From Nakazawaea peltata (taxonomy: Eukaryota > Ascomycota > Pichiomycetes > Alaninales > Pachysolenaceae): a stretch of DNA of 64,000 nucleotides. The notes beneath the pieces are model-generated. The model was not told the origin of the DNA. It did not search any database and saw nothing but the letters and a program-made list of their open reading frames with translations. Both the position numbers and the translations under genes were made by a program. The stretch is taken from assembly GCA_001599355.1 (NCBI GenBank), contig BCGQ01000002.1, positions 1,315,554 to 1,379,553 on the forward strand, given 5' to 3'. Positions within the stretch are counted from its first letter, which is position 1; every line of letters begins with the position of its first letter. Shown here in pieces: positions 21,414-31,325 of this stretch.

Positions 21414-21836
21414 TCTTCAACTAACTATCTAAAAGTTTCTATCGGCCATATACCTGAGCCTATTTTAATTTCAAATGCAAAATAATGACTTCTTTCAAAG
21501 TAAATGCCCTTTAATGGTCCTTATGATCTGATTTATACCCTTAACAGACCCTCTTTCGAACCTCCTGAACTGCTGTCCACACTCTCAACTGCTCCTCTCA
21601 CCTCTTCTCAGCTCTTCTCACAAAAAGAAAGAAAAAAAAAGCGAAAAATTCCCAAAACGGAAAGGCTTCGGAGTCGGTTGGTGTTATGATGTTTGATCCG
21701 ATAAAGAGATCATATCAAGGTGATACCGAGGGGATACCAAGATGATATCCAGGCAGTATCCAGATACTCTGACCATATTAATATCTACAATTACATCACA
21801 TTATCATGCCCTTCATTCATTATAATACATAGTAAT
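21414..21836. other. Intergenic region between CUS1 (3') and RNT1 (5')
   Basis: About 420 bp; it should hold the RNT1 promoter and CUS1 terminator, both on the minus strand. A poly-A/purine tract lies at about 21620-21645. No gene is supported. Confidence 0.5.
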
Positions 21837-23261
21837 TCAAAAATTGAATTTTTCAGGAACCTCTTCTTCATCGCTAGAAACTTCTGCTGGTTCGACTTGC
21901 GATACTGTCAGATCATGTTTTGTAGGGATCGAATATTTGTTCTCTTGCTGTTGCAAAATTTGGTATAATGGTCTATTATCAGGTTGAGAATCAGATTCAG
22001 CAGATAAGTTGGTGGCAGTACTTGGAATACCAACTTCACTGATCGGGATAGCTTCAATATTTTGAGCACCAGAACCATTTTCATTATGTTCTTCGTCTTC
22101 TTCGTCTTCATCACCTTGCCCATCCTCCTCATCTTCATCTTCATCCTCCTCCTCATCGTCTTCACCTTCTAATGAATCTACAAGTACAGCCCAATGACTC
22201 TTATCAATAATCTCTTTAATATGAACTCCACCCAGATTTGTAGCCCCATCCTCTTGTAATCCTGGAATACGTAAATTGGGGTAGCTTGGTGGCATACCAA
22301 ATCTTTTCATATTAACCACCCAAGGAGGCAGGCCATATGGACTATGCATCCCTAAAGCCTGAGCCAACTTATTACTAATTTGTCCTGGTTTGAAATCTTC
22401 TGAGTTGTATTTGGATTTGAACTCTTTTCCCTCGTAATAAACTTCCCCAAATTTGTATAATGGGGGCTTTTTCTGCTTGTTGAAAAAAGCATTATGCAAT
22501 AAGGCATAATCTAAATCCAATTTTCCCATTTGAGGTTGGACTCTATGTCTGGTTTTTTGTTTTAAGGTCTCTTCATCGGGCAGAGTAGTGTCTCTCATTT
22601 CTCCGATACCCGTGTCTGCGATGAATTGAGGCAACTTGAAGGTCTCTCTATCCATGGCTCGCTTATTAGATAAATACTCCTTTTTCGAGGACCAATGCAG
22701 GGGAACAGGTACTACGTTCTTCAAACTTTTCAAATAAACCAAGAATCTGGCATCAGGAGCATCTGCATCGAACCATTCAACCACATCTGGTCTTCTGGAT
22801 TCTGCCTTTAGCACAGCTAATGGGATCTTATTTTTCAAACGCTGCTGTCTTTTACTACTTTTTCCCTCTTCATTTTCATCTTCAGCCCCTATTACACTGA
22901 TAACACCTCCCTCATTCTCAAATACTTCATCACCATTAGTGTTAGCGTCTTCATCCATCACACCGCCATTTTCATCTGTTTCTGGAGGAGCTTGAAATTT
23001 CTCAAAAACCATCTTGAATTGTTCATAGATCGGATCATTTTCATTTATAAGATCCTTGTCAGATACTGCAACAGAGACGAAACCAGATACGGAGTCCATT
23101 GGTTCTGTGGATGGAGCCGCCTTCTCTTTGGGCAGTTTCTTATTTGATTGATGGGCCAGCTTCAGTCCACTTTGGAGGGCTTTACTTGGCTCTCCAGAGC
23201 CGAGAGCCTTCTTCAGTTTAGCCTTCTGTCGTCTTAACAGATTTTTACTTAATCTTGCCAT
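21837..23261 (-). CDS. CUS1: Splicing factor Cus1 (SF3b145/SF3B2)
   Basis: The 474-residue protein is the SF3b subunit that partners Hsh49 in the U2 snRNP. The DUF382 core is clear (RRPDVVEWFDADAPD, LKSLKNVVPVPLHW, KRAMDRETFKLPQFI), followed by the PSP proline-rich motif (PPLYKFGEVYYEGKEF, then GMHSPYGLPPWVVNMKRFGMPPSYP). The N-terminal part is lysine-rich and the C-terminal part has a long acidic Glu/Asp run. Its length is close to that of yeast Cus1. It sits near another splicing gene (SNU66), though such proximity is not normally meaningful in yeasts. Pre-mRNA splicing clearly matters here, since several genes in this window carry introns. Confidence 0.95.
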   Translation of the reverse strand: MARLSKNLLRRQKAKLKKALGSGEPSKALQSGLKLAHQSNKKLPKEKAAPSTEPMDSVSGFVSVAVSDKDLINENDPIYEQFKMVFEKFQAPPETDENGGVMDEDANTNGDEVFENEGGVISVIGAEDENEEGKSSKRQQRLKNKIPLAVLKAESRRPDVVEWFDADAPDARFLVYLKSLKNVVPVPLHWSSKKEYLSNKRAMDRETFKLPQFIADTGIGEMRDTTLPDEETLKQKTRHRVQPQMGKLDLDYALLHNAFFNKQKKPPLYKFGEVYYEGKEFKSKYNSEDFKPGQISNKLAQALGMHSPYGLPPWVVNMKRFGMPPSYPNLRIPGLQEDGATNLGGVHIKEIIDKSHWAVLVDSLEGEDDEEEDEDEDEEDGQGDEDEEDEEHNENGSGAQNIEAIPISEVGIPSTATNLSAESDSQPDNRPLYQILQQQENKYSIPTKHDLTVSQVEPAEVSSDEEEVPEKFNF

Positions 23262-23606
23262 ACCGCGGTTTGTTTTCCAGCCTGGTCTTCTCTCTTCAGC
23301 CTTCTCTTTTACTACGTAAAAAGATAGTAAGGAAAAATTTTCTATGTATATGATAATTGATAAAATGCTGATTGATGGGGGAGGCAGATGAGGACTGGCG
23401 AGGACCGATGGGGACTGACGAGGAATGGTGAGAAGTGGTGCAGGTGGAGGTCAACTATTGAGGAGGTGAAGTCACTCACAGAGAAGAGGTCAGCACGGTC
23501 TAGATTGAACATACTTAACTCCAAGAAATTTAATTTACATCTATTTAATACATAAAGTCTCTTTATTGGCGCTTTAGCACTTTATTAAGTTCATTATAAC
23601 GTTAAT
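23262..23606. promoter_or_regulatory. CUS1 promoter / HSBP1-like 3' region
   Basis: About 345 bp, AT-rich at both ends, with a purine-rich middle (about 23370-23460). No gene is supported; the small open frame on the minus strand here is low-complexity. Confidence 0.45.
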
Positions 23607-24085
23607 TTACAGGGGTGAGGAGGATGAGTTAGTTGAAGAGTCAGCTGAATTATGCAGCAGAGCTTTATTCATCTCATGTTCCAAATCAGTCACTCTTTTG
23701 GAAATCAGATCGACTAAAAGTGATAGTTCAAGTTAGTATTTTGATAGAGATTTTTTGGTGGAGTGATCACGTGAATTGACACTAAAAGAGACCTAGATAA
23801 GAGGAGAAATACGTCACCAGTAGAGCACCCCAATTATATGCCAAATACCTCTTTTCGCCATTATTCCTCATCCGTTCACATATACTTACGCTTAGAATGA
23901 ATTTCCTTCTCAGATTTCGACATATTATCCATCTAAATTCCCGTTAGTATACCCTCGTTACAGTCAAATCAATACTATTTTAGTAAAGAACTCACAAGAG
24001 AGTTGAGCAGTTTCTCCAAACTAGCCGCTATTTCGTAAATTGACACATTTTTCTGTGTTTCCTCTTCTTTCAGTTCCTTATTCAT
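23607..24085 (-). CDS. HSBP1-like small coiled-coil protein (3 exons)
   Basis: I assembled this gene from splice signals. Exon 1 is 24085-23996 (30 codons), intron 1 is 23995-23933 (GTGAGT donor, TACTAAC, TTTAG), exon 2 is 23932-23890, intron 2 is 23889-23714 (GTAAGT donor, TACTAAC, TTTTAG), and exon 3 is 23713-23607. Phases join cleanly to give 79 residues ending in TAA. The core, SLEKALNS, then LDAISKRVTDLEHEM, follows the heptads of heat shock factor binding protein 1, a small trimeric coiled coil that in animals binds the HSF1 oligomerisation domain and also supports WASH complex assembly. CTG codons are read as Ala. The frames and splice sites are strong; the family assignment rests on one short coiled coil and is tentative. 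Confidence 0.65.
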
Positions 24086-24293
24086 GATTGAAGTCTTCTA
24101 TATATCCCCTGATGGTCCTTATACAGCACTACTCCAATCCTGCTCCCTTCAGCCAAACGCCTAAACTTTCACGCATCTTCTAGTTTTTTTTTTTTAACTC
24201 GAGCGCGCCTTTTTTTGTCATTTTCACGTAAAGATTTGAATAACGTGAGATGAGCTGAAGAGACCAAGCTAAAGGTACTGATATACTACAGAC

Positions 24294-25130
24294 ATGCGGG
24301 TGCTATTAGCGAATAATACAATGGGATTGCGATTAATAGGTATGAGAAGACCTATTTTGTATGATATCTCTCATATAAGAGCCTCACCATATACCCTTCT
24401 CCATCCCTTAGGCGCGGTCCTGCATAAGAGCCAGTTGGTCTCGTCCGTCGAACAAGCGGCGAAATATAGGTCATTACAATCATATTTGGATCATACAAAA
24501 GGCAAGAAATTATCTACAGTATCACTGTACTTCACAGGAACATTATATGAGTTAACAGCATTGAAATTCCTCGAGGAACAATTAGGAATAGATAGTATGG
24601 TACATTGTGGAGGAGCGTCCGATAATGGGATTGATCTCCGAGGACCGTGGTCACTTAAGAGGTTCTTTCCTAAATCATTGAAGAAAAGTTATGGAATGTT
24701 GAAAGTCGAATCTACTGGGAATCGATTGAAACCACTTGTACTGAGGAAACTGCCCGATCATCATAAAGTGCAATTGTTAGTACAATGCAAACTGTACTCG
24801 AGTAAATTGGGACCTGCAAAGATACGTGAACTCTCGGGCAGTTTTAAATATAATGTTAAAGATAGCGAGAAAAACAAGTCTATATTAATGATAGTGTCAC
24901 CTGCCTCGCTAACTCCTCGAGCATTGCTGCAATTCGATACCAGTGACTTCCCAATGATAATGATTAACCTCAGTCTTATGAAGTTAGGAGACTTGAAATC
25001 GGATGCATTTCAAATAGACAATTATTCAGGGGGGAAATTGAATGGATTTTACATGAATCCTTACTGTAAGACGTTATTGAAGGATCTTAGCCTTGAAAAG
25101 GAGTTGACTAAGTTAATGAAGCTCAAGTAA
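24294..25130 (+). CDS. RRG7: Mitochondrial Rrg7-like protein with restriction-endonuclease fold
   Basis: The 278-residue protein matches yeast Rrg7, required for respiratory growth and mitochondrial genome maintenance. The core resembles a PD-(D/E)xK nuclease: TLYELTALKFL, then GGASDNGIDLRG with the metal-binding Asp, then LLVQCKLYSSKLGP with the QxK motif, then RELSG. The N-terminal 50 or so residues are basic and poor in acidic residues, consistent with a mitochondrial targeting sequence. A nuclease-type fold suggests a DNA transaction role, but no activity has been shown that I know of. The start is the first ATG of the frame. Confidence 0.85.
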   Translation: MRVLLANNTMGLRLIGMRRPILYDISHIRASPYTLLHPLGAVLHKSQLVSSVEQAAKYRSLQSYLDHTKGKKLSTVSLYFTGTLYELTALKFLEEQLGIDSMVHCGGASDNGIDLRGPWSLKRFFPKSLKKSYGMLKVESTGNRLKPLVLRKLPDHHKVQLLVQCKLYSSKLGPAKIRELSGSFKYNVKDSEKNKSILMIVSPASLTPRALLQFDTSDFPMIMINLSLMKLGDLKSDAFQIDNYSGGKLNGFYMNPYCKTLLKDLSLEKELTKLMKLK

Positions 25131-25306
25131 TGATCATCACCTCGTCGTCGTCATCTCCAAATATATTTGAGCATTTTACGATTTTCATATCACTTTCATT
25201 TATGAGCATTTTACGAATTATCATCACTGCTATCTCAAAATTTTCCCTCTTTAAAAATTCTGAAGGATTAAAGTGAGAGGGAGTTAATTTAAGCTAACAC
25301 AGAGCC

Positions 25307-26893
25307 ATGAGTCAAGAGATTTCGATCAGCTTGGAAGAGACAAACAAGCTCAGAATTTCTTTAGGTTTGAAACCTATTGAAATAGAGACTGGAAATGTGC
25401 GAACCAATGGTCATTCCACCGAGAATAAAAGTCAATCTGTCAGCCTGGTGCAGAAGTCCGATGGTGGTCTGGAACTGACTTTGCCTCTGCCTTCTACTCA
25501 AAACATCGACGATTTAGGTATAGATGACCTGAAATTAGATGATACTGATGATTGGTTACTGGGTTTGTTGAGTAAAAAATCCATGAAACAACCCGTTCAA
25601 GAGCCGGCTCATCTGCCTGAAGAAACTGATCAAGGGATGGAGGGAATAAAAGTGGCTCATTCCATTCAAGATATCGCTGCATTGAAAGATGGTGTGGTAC
25701 TTACATTGAGAGACGATTCCATATTGGAGACAGAGGAGGACGAATTAGTCTCAGATGTCTTACTGACCAAGAAACGTATACAGGAAGATTTGAAACTGAA
25801 AATTGGTCGGAATAAACAAAAACACAAGGGCTATGAAGATGATGATGAGGAGACCGAGACCCTCATAAATGGAGAAAATGCTATAAAAGAGGGGTCATTT
25901 GTACTAGGAAGAGATGGTAGTGCTACTGTTGAGTCGGCTCCAGAGGTCATAGAAGATCAAGAACCATCTAGTTCTACAAATAAATCCAAAAGAAAGATCG
26001 TATTAGATGATGATGAGGATGATTTCAGTGCCCTGAAGAATGATTATCTGGCCGCTAAACCTATCAAGATGAAGAAATTGAAGAGCAGTAAGAAATCAAA
26101 GAAATCAAAATTGGACGATTCCTTGGTAGTTTCAAGTGCTACAGCAATGAGTTATGTGAGCTTGGAAAATGAGGATGACGAAGTTGAGGATGATCTGGAA
26201 TTACAAGCATTGTTAAGAGCCCAAAGGAAGAAGGTTCAGAGAGAAAGAAAATTGATACCGATAATTAGTGAAGTCCTGGCTCCTGAAACAGGTCTTTCAC
26301 ACATCAAAGAAGAGGAATCTGGGTTAGTACTTGATGAGACAACAGAATTCTTGAATACCATCAAGAAAGAAGAACTGCTGCCTTCTATTCCTTCTCTGTT
26401 ACCTAAGATCAAAGAAGAACAAGAACAAGAAGAGGAGACTCCACAAAATCTGTATCTGTTCGTTAAAAAAGAAGAAGAAAAGGTCATTCCTCTGGAGAAA
26501 GATGATGAAGAAGATGTTGGTTCTGGTTTGGGTTCAGCTTTGAAATTACTCCAGCAAAGAAACGTATTGAATAAACAGGATACTGGAGTGAAACAGGTAA
26601 AGCTGGAGCAAAGAGACCTTCTTAAACAAAGAGAGTTGTTAGAATTGGAGAAAATCAAAATCATCCAAGATGAACACTTACCAGAAGAAGACAAGCAAAT
26701 CCAATTGCAAACCTTGAACTTCAAAGAACAACAGCTCTTACAAAACTACAACCCTACAGTGGACATTAAATACCATGATGAAAAGGGTAACACATTGAAC
26801 ACAAAACAAGCCTACAAGCAATTAAGTCACCAATTCCATGGAAAGGCTCCTTCCAACAACAAAATAGACAAGTTGAACAAACGTCGCAACTAA
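25307..26893 (+). CDS. SNU66: U4/U6.U5 tri-snRNP protein Snu66 (SART-1 family)
   Basis: This 528-residue protein opens with SISLEETNKLRISLGLKPIE, the SART-1 signature, followed by a DDLGIDDLKLDDTDDWL segment resembling the Hub1-interaction (HIND) region of Snu66. Next comes VAHSIQDIAALKDGVVLTLRD, equivalent to the HxxDxxxEGxxxILTLKD block, then a long acidic/lysine-rich stretch, and finally the conserved end YHDEKGNTLNTKQAYKQLSHQFHG. Snu66 is a tri-snRNP component needed for activation of the spliceosome. The protein ends soon after the final motif, as in yeast rather than human. Confidence 0.92.
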   Translation: MSQEISISLEETNKLRISLGLKPIEIETGNVRTNGHSTENKSQSVSLVQKSDGGLELTLPLPSTQNIDDLGIDDLKLDDTDDWLLGLLSKKSMKQPVQEPAHLPEETDQGMEGIKVAHSIQDIAALKDGVVLTLRDDSILETEEDELVSDVLLTKKRIQEDLKLKIGRNKQKHKGYEDDDEETETLINGENAIKEGSFVLGRDGSATVESAPEVIEDQEPSSSTNKSKRKIVLDDDEDDFSALKNDYLAAKPIKMKKLKSSKKSKKSKLDDSLVVSSATAMSYVSLENEDDEVEDDLELQALLRAQRKKVQRERKLIPIISEVLAPETGLSHIKEEESGLVLDETTEFLNTIKKEELLPSIPSLLPKIKEEQEQEEETPQNLYLFVKKEEEKVIPLEKDDEEDVGSGLGSALKLLQQRNVLNKQDTGVKQVKLEQRDLLKQRELLELEKIKIIQDEHLPEEDKQIQLQTLNFKEQQLLQNYNPTVDIKYHDEKGNTLNTKQAYKQLSHQFHGKAPSNNKIDKLNKRRN

Positions 26894-27168
26894 TTTGTAC
26901 ATAATAATCAACTAATGGCATTAACATATTCTCTAATGCGATATTGTAGATATTGCCTAAATAGGATAATACAAATATTTCCTAAATGAGAACTCGATGA
27001 TCTCTCACTGAAATTTTTCGTAATCTGATTTCCCAATTAGGGAAGATGTAAACATTCCCAATTTACAGACAATCCTCTCTGTGATAGCAGTGAATTTTAA
27101 GAGAGAGACATGAATTGAAGTTGAAGGGTAGAGAACTAGAAGAGGTTCAGATTGAATATTTTGAGATA

Positions 27169-28986
27169 ATGGCGTTTGGAAGTGTGCTTAGTCCGAGCCG
27201 TGATCGGTATTCTGGGCCTAACAGTCATTTATTTTCACCTAAGTTGGACGTAGTTGCCCGTGATTGGAATACATCGTGTGCTAGTTCAAGTGGTAGAGGT
27301 AGGTCAGGAACCTCTAGAGGCAATAACATTCAAGTGATGCCTGGGTCTAGAATATCATCGACAGCAAGTACAGATTCTAGGTTGGGATCAAGAGTAAGCT
27401 CCAGGATCGAGTCGACTGTCAATTCTAGAGTCAGTTCAAGAGTCAGCTCAAGAATAAGCTCAACCGCCACAATCAAAGACACTTTTGATCGTGCCAATAT
27501 TAGAAATCCGACGTATTCAAATGAGCACCAACGTCATAATAACATTAATAGCATATCTAGCAGCCGCACGTCTAATAATCATAGCACTAATAGTAATAGT
27601 GGAATAGGGGTTGATTCCATTATGTCAATGACCCATAATGATAGGTTTTTGCCGACCATACTGAGAACATCTGCTAAGGCTTCGGGTGGATCTCTTTTAG
27701 CACCTAGTTTTAGTGCTGATGGTACAGCTGTTCATCAACCATTAACATCTGAATCTCCTTCAGTCCATTTAAATGCCCAGAACAATATCATTTATAAGGA
27801 GAGTGTTGCCAGTGCTTGTGGTATTGACTTAAATTCCAGAATTATGAGTTTCCAGCCACCTCTGTTCCCAAATCAACTGCTGCTTTCTGGGGGTCCTGTA
27901 TCTTCGGCCTCATCATCTAATTCCACCATTTCTGCTCCTGTATCATCTCACTCAGCAGTGTTGATGAGTCAGAAACTCAGCGCCGTAAAATCAAGATCAA
28001 GGAGGCTCCCTACAACTCTGGAAAAAGTTTTAGATGCTCCTCTGTTCTCCGATGACTTTTATTTGAATCTTTTGTCGTGGTCTTCCACTGATCTCTTGGC
28101 AATTGCTTTAGAAGACACTGTATATGTTTGGAATTCCAGCACAGGAGCTGTAGAATCATTACCCCAATCAGATCACTTGATCACCTCAGTCAGTTGGTCT
28201 AATGATGGAGTGTACCTTTCAGTTGCTCGTCTGGATGGTGCGATTGAGGTCTGGGATATCGAACAGATGACTAAATTGAGATCCATGAAGGGTGTCGACT
28301 CCAGAGTGGCCGTTCATAAATGGCATCAGCATATTATAACATCTGGATGTCGCAGTGGGTCTATGTACCACCATGATGTGAGAATTCCTGATCATATAAC
28401 TCATACTATGACAGGACACCATCAAGCTGAGGTGTGTGGTCTTGACTGGAGACCCGACGGATTGAAATTCTGCTCCGGAGGAAATGATAATATCGTAAAT
28501 ATTTGGGATCCTCGTAGTAACATTCCTCAATTTACTAAAACTGAACATCAGGCCCTGGTCAAAGCTATAGCTTGGTGTCCTACCCAAAATTCTCTTTTGG
28601 CAACAGGAGGAGGCTCCCTGGACAGACACATTCACTTCTGGAATTCTACAATAGGAGCAAACTTAGGGTCAATTGATACGGGATCACAAATTTCCTCTTT
28701 AAATTGGGGATACGCTAACGGAATTGGTAAAGAAATTAGTGCTACCCATGGTTACCCCGATAACTCAATTACCCTTTGGTCATACTCTACTTTGCAAAAG
28801 ACAGGTTCCATAATGAACGCTCATGACTCTCGTATTTTACAAAGTGCATTATCTCCTGATAACATGACTTTGGCTACCGTCGCTGCAGATGAAAGTTTAA
28901 AGTTCTGGAAGATCTTCGATCTTCAAAAATCCAAGAAAAACCAGCAAAGCACTTCAACTATTGAAGATTTGTTGACTGTAAGATAA
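27169..28986 (+). CDS. CDC20: APC/C activator Cdc20
   Basis: The 605-residue protein has a long Ser/Arg/Asn-rich N-terminal region, a C-box-like NDRFLP near residue 158, the LPTT/EKVLDAP linker, and a seven-bladed WD40 propeller from about 290 to 590. Wording such as CRSGSMYHHDVRI, WCPTQNSLLATGGGS and HGYPDNSITLWSY follows fission yeast Slp1 and other Cdc20 proteins rather than Cdh1. Cdc20 recruits substrates such as securin and mitotic cyclins to the anaphase-promoting complex and is the target of the spindle checkpoint. The C-terminus is TVR rather than the usual IR. CTG in HQ-A-CTG-VKA matches Ala. I use ATG 27169, as the upstream extension begins only at a TTG. Confidence 0.9.
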   Translation: MAFGSVLSPSRDRYSGPNSHLFSPKLDVVARDWNTSCASSSGRGRSGTSRGNNIQVMPGSRISSTASTDSRLGSRVSSRIESTVNSRVSSRVSSRISSTATIKDTFDRANIRNPTYSNEHQRHNNINSISSSRTSNNHSTNSNSGIGVDSIMSMTHNDRFLPTILRTSAKASGGSLLAPSFSADGTAVHQPLTSESPSVHLNAQNNIIYKESVASACGIDLNSRIMSFQPPLFPNQLLLSGGPVSSASSSNSTISAPVSSHSAVLMSQKLSAVKSRSRRLPTTLEKVLDAPLFSDDFYLNLLSWSSTDLLAIALEDTVYVWNSSTGAVESLPQSDHLITSVSWSNDGVYLSVARLDGAIEVWDIEQMTKLRSMKGVDSRVAVHKWHQHIITSGCRSGSMYHHDVRIPDHITHTMTGHHQAEVCGLDWRPDGLKFCSGGNDNIVNIWDPRSNIPQFTKTEHQALVKAIAWCPTQNSLLATGGGSLDRHIHFWNSTIGANLGSIDTGSQISSLNWGYANGIGKEISATHGYPDNSITLWSYSTLQKTGSIMNAHDSRILQSALSPDNMTLATVAADESLKFWKIFDLQKSKKNQQSTSTIEDLLTVR

Positions 28987-29397
28987 AAACCATCACAGGC
29001 ATATGTATCATTAATCCCGCTTTTATTGTTTAGATTAGCATAAAGTATATAACAGTGTGTATACTGAGTCATTAATCCATGAATATTCTTTAATAAAAGC
29101 ATCTCAAGTAGTATTCTGCTAAAGCAGTTTAGTAAAAAATTGGGGGTGTTTGAGTTTATGATAGATCAATTTTAACAGATATATCTCTCATTTCAGAGAA
29201 TGAGATATTAAATTACCCCTCTCTTCACAGATTCTGCAGTGATACTAACAAACTATACCTATTTCTGTCATACTTCGAGTTCTTCAGTTGAAGTGTTAGA
29301 CGACAGATGAGCAAATCCACCCCTAATTTACTTGATTATCTGTAGCAAATTATCAAAAAAGTGAACACAAAATTAAAAAAAAAAAAAACGCAATATA
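28987..29397. other. Intergenic region, CDC20 3' side and tRNA-Pro terminator
   Basis: No gene. The run of A residues at about 29375-29388 is a T-run on the minus strand just downstream of the tRNA and serves as its polymerase III terminator. Confidence 0.6.
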
Positions 29398-29469
29398 GGG
29401 GCATACTGGGAATTGAACCCAGGGCCTCTCACACCCAAAGCGAGAATCATACCACTAGACCACACGCCC
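29398..29469 (-). tRNA. tRNA-Pro (anticodon UGG)
   Basis: Read on the minus strand, the 72-nt sequence begins GGGCGTGTGG and folds as a standard cloverleaf. The acceptor stem pairs GGGCGTG with TATGCCC (two G-U pairs), the D arm contains A-box TGGTCTAGTGG, the anticodon loop reads CTTTGGGTG with anticodon TGG, and the T arm is CTGGG-TTCAATT-CCCAG. The discriminator base is C. There is no intron and no encoded CCA. A poly-T terminator follows. Confidence 0.96.
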
Positions 29470-29612
29470 ATTTTGCGAAAGTACAAACCCAACTTCAACT
29501 ACATGTGCTGATTATTTTATCCAATTTTGGCAATCATGTTCCTTTTGTTTTGGTGAAAGAATCGTACATAGCTGAGGATGAAGACTGGATTGATGTATAC
29601 AAGTTCATACTG

Positions 29613-30912
29613 TTATACTAAGACAGTATGTGGATATTTAGTTTTGGAATCAGCTGTTGCTCTAGATCTGCAATTCTTGAAATCTTTGACTTCATTGTGT
29701 AATACCCATTTCAACTCACTCATATTCTCATAGTAATTTTCAAATGCATAATCAAAAGAAGCGGGCAGTCTAATATGTGTATCCTCCAAATCTGGGTTAA
29801 CCTCATAAATAACATTAAAATACTCATGAGAAAGGCATTGAATGGAATCGAGTCTTTTATGGGGTTCCCAGTCAAGTAATTGTGACAACAACATATGGGC
29901 TTCACATGAAGCATAAGGGTATACACGATTCCATGGAGTTTTCTGATATTGGGGATTCGGGGGCGAAAACAACTTTATTGAAGTGTCAGTCAGATTCCCA
30001 TAAACACCCAAGACTTCTTTTGAAGGAGTGCCTAATATTTTCATAATTTCCATTACTTGATGTAACTGGTCATTTCCTATAAATATAGGTCTTCGTCCAT
30101 AAAATTCCAGTAAAATACAACCGATTGCCCACATATCAACTGCTTTGGAATAATGGCGCTTGGATAACATTAACTCTGGTGCTCTATACCATCTAGTGGC
30201 AACATAGCTGGTAATTTGAGGAATTCTCCTTGAAAGCATTGTTGTTCCAGAAATGAATGCAGGCGAAACGCCTCTTGCCAACCCAAAATCACAAATTTTC
30301 AAGACACCTTGTAGAGAGATCAAGATATTTCCTGGCTTCAAATCTCTATGTATAACATCCAGAGAGTGAATATAATGTAATCCCGAAAGGATTTGAAACA
30401 TGAAATTTTGAATGTGATACTCTGAGAATTGAACATGAGAGTGAATCACTTTAGCTAAATCATAGTCGATAAGTTCTTGAAAACAATAAAGACCTTCATA
30501 TGGTTTAATATATACCAAATCCAAATCAATTAAATCAATCACCTATCTTATAGTTAGTACCACTAATACGAGAATGGTATGATCAGCGTTTACTTACATT
30601 CTTATGTCCTTTGAAGAATCTCATCAACTTCAATTCCCTGATTGCTCTTTTCAATAAAATCTCTTTACTGAAGATACCGTTCACTTTCTTGACCAGTAAT
30701 TGTGTAAATGAATCCGTCTTTATATCGACGACTGAAGCAACAGTACCATAAGACCCCTTACCCAAAATATTTTGGAGCTGATATCTGGAATGAAGATAGA
30801 ATTGAGATTTCTCATAGGCGATATAGTTGAGTTTACCACCTGGAAGGATCAAAGTAGAGTGACCATTGATAATTCCATTCGAAATGGAATGATCTCCAAT
30901 TTGCGTGGCCAT
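29613..30912 (-). CDS. SMK1: Sporulation MAP kinase Smk1 (2 exons)
   Basis: Exon 1 (30912-30598) and exon 2 (30542-29613) join in phase across a 55-bp intron with GTAAGT donor, TACTAAC branch site and GATAG acceptor, giving 414 residues. Features include GKGSYGTV, IHRDLKPGNIL, DFGLARGV and a C-terminal MAPK common region. Sequence such as KRAIRELKLMRFFKGHKN and QELIDYDLAKVIHS matches yeast Smk1, the kinase for spore wall assembly. The activation loop motif is TSY (30204-30212) where yeast Smk1 has TNY and classic MAPKs TEY or TGY. I start at ATG 30912. The frame continues to an ATG at 31026, but that extension contains a perfect Ndt80-type site, so it is more likely promoter. Confidence 0.9.
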
Positions 30913-30975
30913 TACTTCCGTCAGTCGTCTTATTACTTTCACCAAGATGACTAACCCCCAATTTATATTTTTCCT

Positions 30976-30984
30976 TTTTGTGGC
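30976..30984 (-). promoter_or_regulatory. Middle sporulation element (Ndt80-type site) upstream of SMK1
   Basis: On the minus strand this reads GCCACAAAA, a full match to the gNCRCAAAW consensus bound by Ndt80 in S. cerevisiae. It lies 64 bp upstream of the chosen SMK1 start and in the orientation of the gene. In S. cerevisiae SMK1 is a middle-meiosis gene under Ndt80. A 9-bp match is weak alone; position and gene identity raise its value. Confidence 0.55.
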
Positions 30985-31325
30985 CGATGCACCCCTTTTT
31001 AGGTGCATGAGGGAAACGCACGACATAAACTTGGAGATACTGCACTACAAAACAAAACACATAAAGATTAATCATATCTATTAAGAGAGATCATTTATAG
31101 ACTGTTGTCTGTTATAATGCATATTTGTGTATCAATATAAGTTTATATAGATTAATGTGGGTATAATATGGTATCACCGAAGAAGCCGAGTTCCATACAA
31201 AAAAAAAAAGAAAAAAAAAGCAAAAGGGAAAATTTGACACGCGTAGTCAAAAAACGCACAATAAGCCTAAAACTAAGGCAGGCAGAGACCTGTTGCAGCA
31301 GGAGGCCAAATGTATAAACATTAAA
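30985..31325. promoter_or_regulatory. SMK1 upstream region and GID4 3' side
   Basis: Both flanking genes are on the minus strand, so this is SMK1 promoter and GID4... no: GID4 lies at higher coordinates, and its 3' end faces this region. No gene is supported. Purine-rich A/G tracts lie at about 31199-31230 and an ACGCGT core at about 31240. Confidence 0.45.

Noticed and set aside
26236-26724. 162-codon antisense frame inside SNU66
   Set aside because: It mirrors the Glu/Lys-rich region of SNU66 and has no independent support.
30913-31026. Longer SMK1 N-terminus from an ATG at 31026
   Set aside because: The extra 38 residues do not resemble Smk1, and the stretch contains a consensus Ndt80 site, so promoter is more likely.
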